NCBI RefSeq assembly: GCF_036324505.1 | Contig: NC_086355.1 | Span: 26,346,518-26,410,517, forward strand | DNA: 64,000 bases | Origin: Eleginops maclovinus | Taxonomy: Eukaryota > Chordata > Actinopteri > Perciformes > Eleginopidae | Direction of reading: 5' to 3' | Part shown: in pieces, positions 63,008 to 64,000 of the stretch | Layout of the letters: each line of letters opens with the position of its first letter | Position numbering within the stretch: the first letter of the stretch is position 1 | Program-made: the position numbers and the translations under genes | The notes under the pieces: generated by a model | The model's database searches: none | What the model saw: the letters and a program-made list of their open reading frames with translations, nothing else | Told to the model about the DNA's origin: nothing

Positions 63008-64000
63008 CATTCAACAAGCATCTTTTATCATGGTTAATAAACAGAACACACCTAAAACACTGAAAATCTGTGGTTAAATCAAGTGCACAGGAGCTGTAAA
63101 CAATTAACTTCATGAAGGAGCGCAAGTCTACTACAGTACATTGAAATGGCGACCGCCATTACACACACATACACGCACACACAGCAACCACAAGGCAGTC
63201 TCCTATGCGGCATTATTAAACATAACAAACGGCATCTAAACATCATTTTAAACATTAAGACATTTAGACATAACACTCTACTGTGTATATGTATAGCTGT
63301 CATGTCTGAGCTAGTAGCCCTATCTTTGTCTGTGTAAACAGCGCTATCTAGTGGCCATTCAAGAGATGTGTTCTGCCCAGGGTTGTCATGGTTCCGCCAT
63401 TTTGAGTTCAGATTAGTTGGAGAAAACCACACGTCGTGAAAGGAAGACATTTTACTCTGCTTTGTTACCACAAGTTTCTCTTTCCATACTTACCTGTTCT
63501 GAATGTCCAAGAAACCATCATCTGTAAGTAATAATGTACTTTATGTTAGTTAGATGGTTAATAGAAAAACGTTTTAGGAAATATTTACTTTAGCTTCATG
63601 TAAATGCCTTGACAGGTTAGCTACTGTACATTCATCTTCTCAGTTAGCAGCTACATGCTAGATTTATACATCGAAGTTTGTATTTTGTACATGTTTAAGA
63701 CATATATTTAGAATTGTATTTCCTGTATTACAGTTTCACAAAGTAAATCTGATTGCTGGATGGGAGTAAAACACTGGAGACTGCACATCTTTGGTTCCGA
63801 CCTTTATTCAGTATTCAGACCTGTTTAGCTATCTGCTGAGTTGTAAAGTCACTTATACACCGATTCGGTGAGCGATTTGTGTATGTCGCCATCTAGCGAC
63901 GGGGCCATTGTTGCGGTGTGCGTGCTCAATCATTACACTCATTATCCATTCAACAGTCACTGATGCTATCAATAATAGCAAGATAACCATAACCCCAAAT
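63008..64000. other. no gene recognised
   Basis: Contains a short CA-rich stretch at about 63,158-63,182 and no protein-like ORF or element that I can name. Confidence 0.5.

Overview
The window reads as teleost fish nuclear DNA. The evidence is an engrailed-1-type gene next to a MARCO-type scavenger receptor (EN1 and MARCO are also neighbours on human chromosome 2, which I know rather than see here), many (CA)n/(GT)n/(GTT)n microsatellites, fish-style tRNA SINEs, an RTE LINE of the sort common in fishes, and at least six families of hAT DNA transposons.

Layout. (1) 1-1,173: first exon of en1 on the minus strand; its homeobox exon lies off the left edge. (2) 1,174-12,630: intergenic DNA with a decayed gene fragment (4.9-6.5 kb), three hAT-type MITEs, a hAT relic (hAT-1, 8.7-10.7 kb) and degenerate tandem repeats. 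(3) 12,638-18,443: hAT-2a, a hAT that carries a LINE and a SINE inside it, bounded by a perfect 8-bp target-site duplication (TSD). (4) 18,542-22,540: a Tc1-type MITE, hairpins, a minisatellite and an RTE LINE on the minus strand. (5) 23,007-28,797: an endogenous retrovirus in a tandem LTR-internal-LTR-internal-LTR arrangement, with only env-like coding sequence. (6) 28,940-40,377: a Ty3/gypsy fragment broken by hAT-3, which is itself broken by hAT-4. Two near-identical inverted hAT-4 copies flank a 2-kb segment that has been inverted between them. (7) 40,969-59,583: marco, 11 coding exons on the plus strand, with a conceptual protein of 371 aa. Its 12.3-kb first intron is mostly hAT-2b, a second composite copy that later received hAT-5 and another SINE. 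(8) 60,195-63,007: hAT-6 with a nearly full-length transposase; nothing is recognised to the right of it.

The host content is two genes: en1, a homeodomain transcription factor and repressor, and marco, a type II membrane scavenger receptor with collagen and SRCR domains. They are unrelated in function and are linked by conserved position. Everything else recognisable is mobile DNA.

The most informative structure is the inverted hAT-4 pair. The 8-bp flanks of the two copies are exchanged and reverse-complemented in exactly the way that recombination between inverted copies predicts. The split hAT-3 transposase and the split Ty3 protease confirm it independently. Further points of interest are a hAT composite that moved twice with its retroelement cargo, a hAT transposase with a canonical PIP-box-like N-terminus, captured THAP exons in inverted orientation, a multi-exon hAT-like gene with a C-terminal coiled coil, and a tandem env-only provirus. 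All calls come from reading the sequence; no database search was run.
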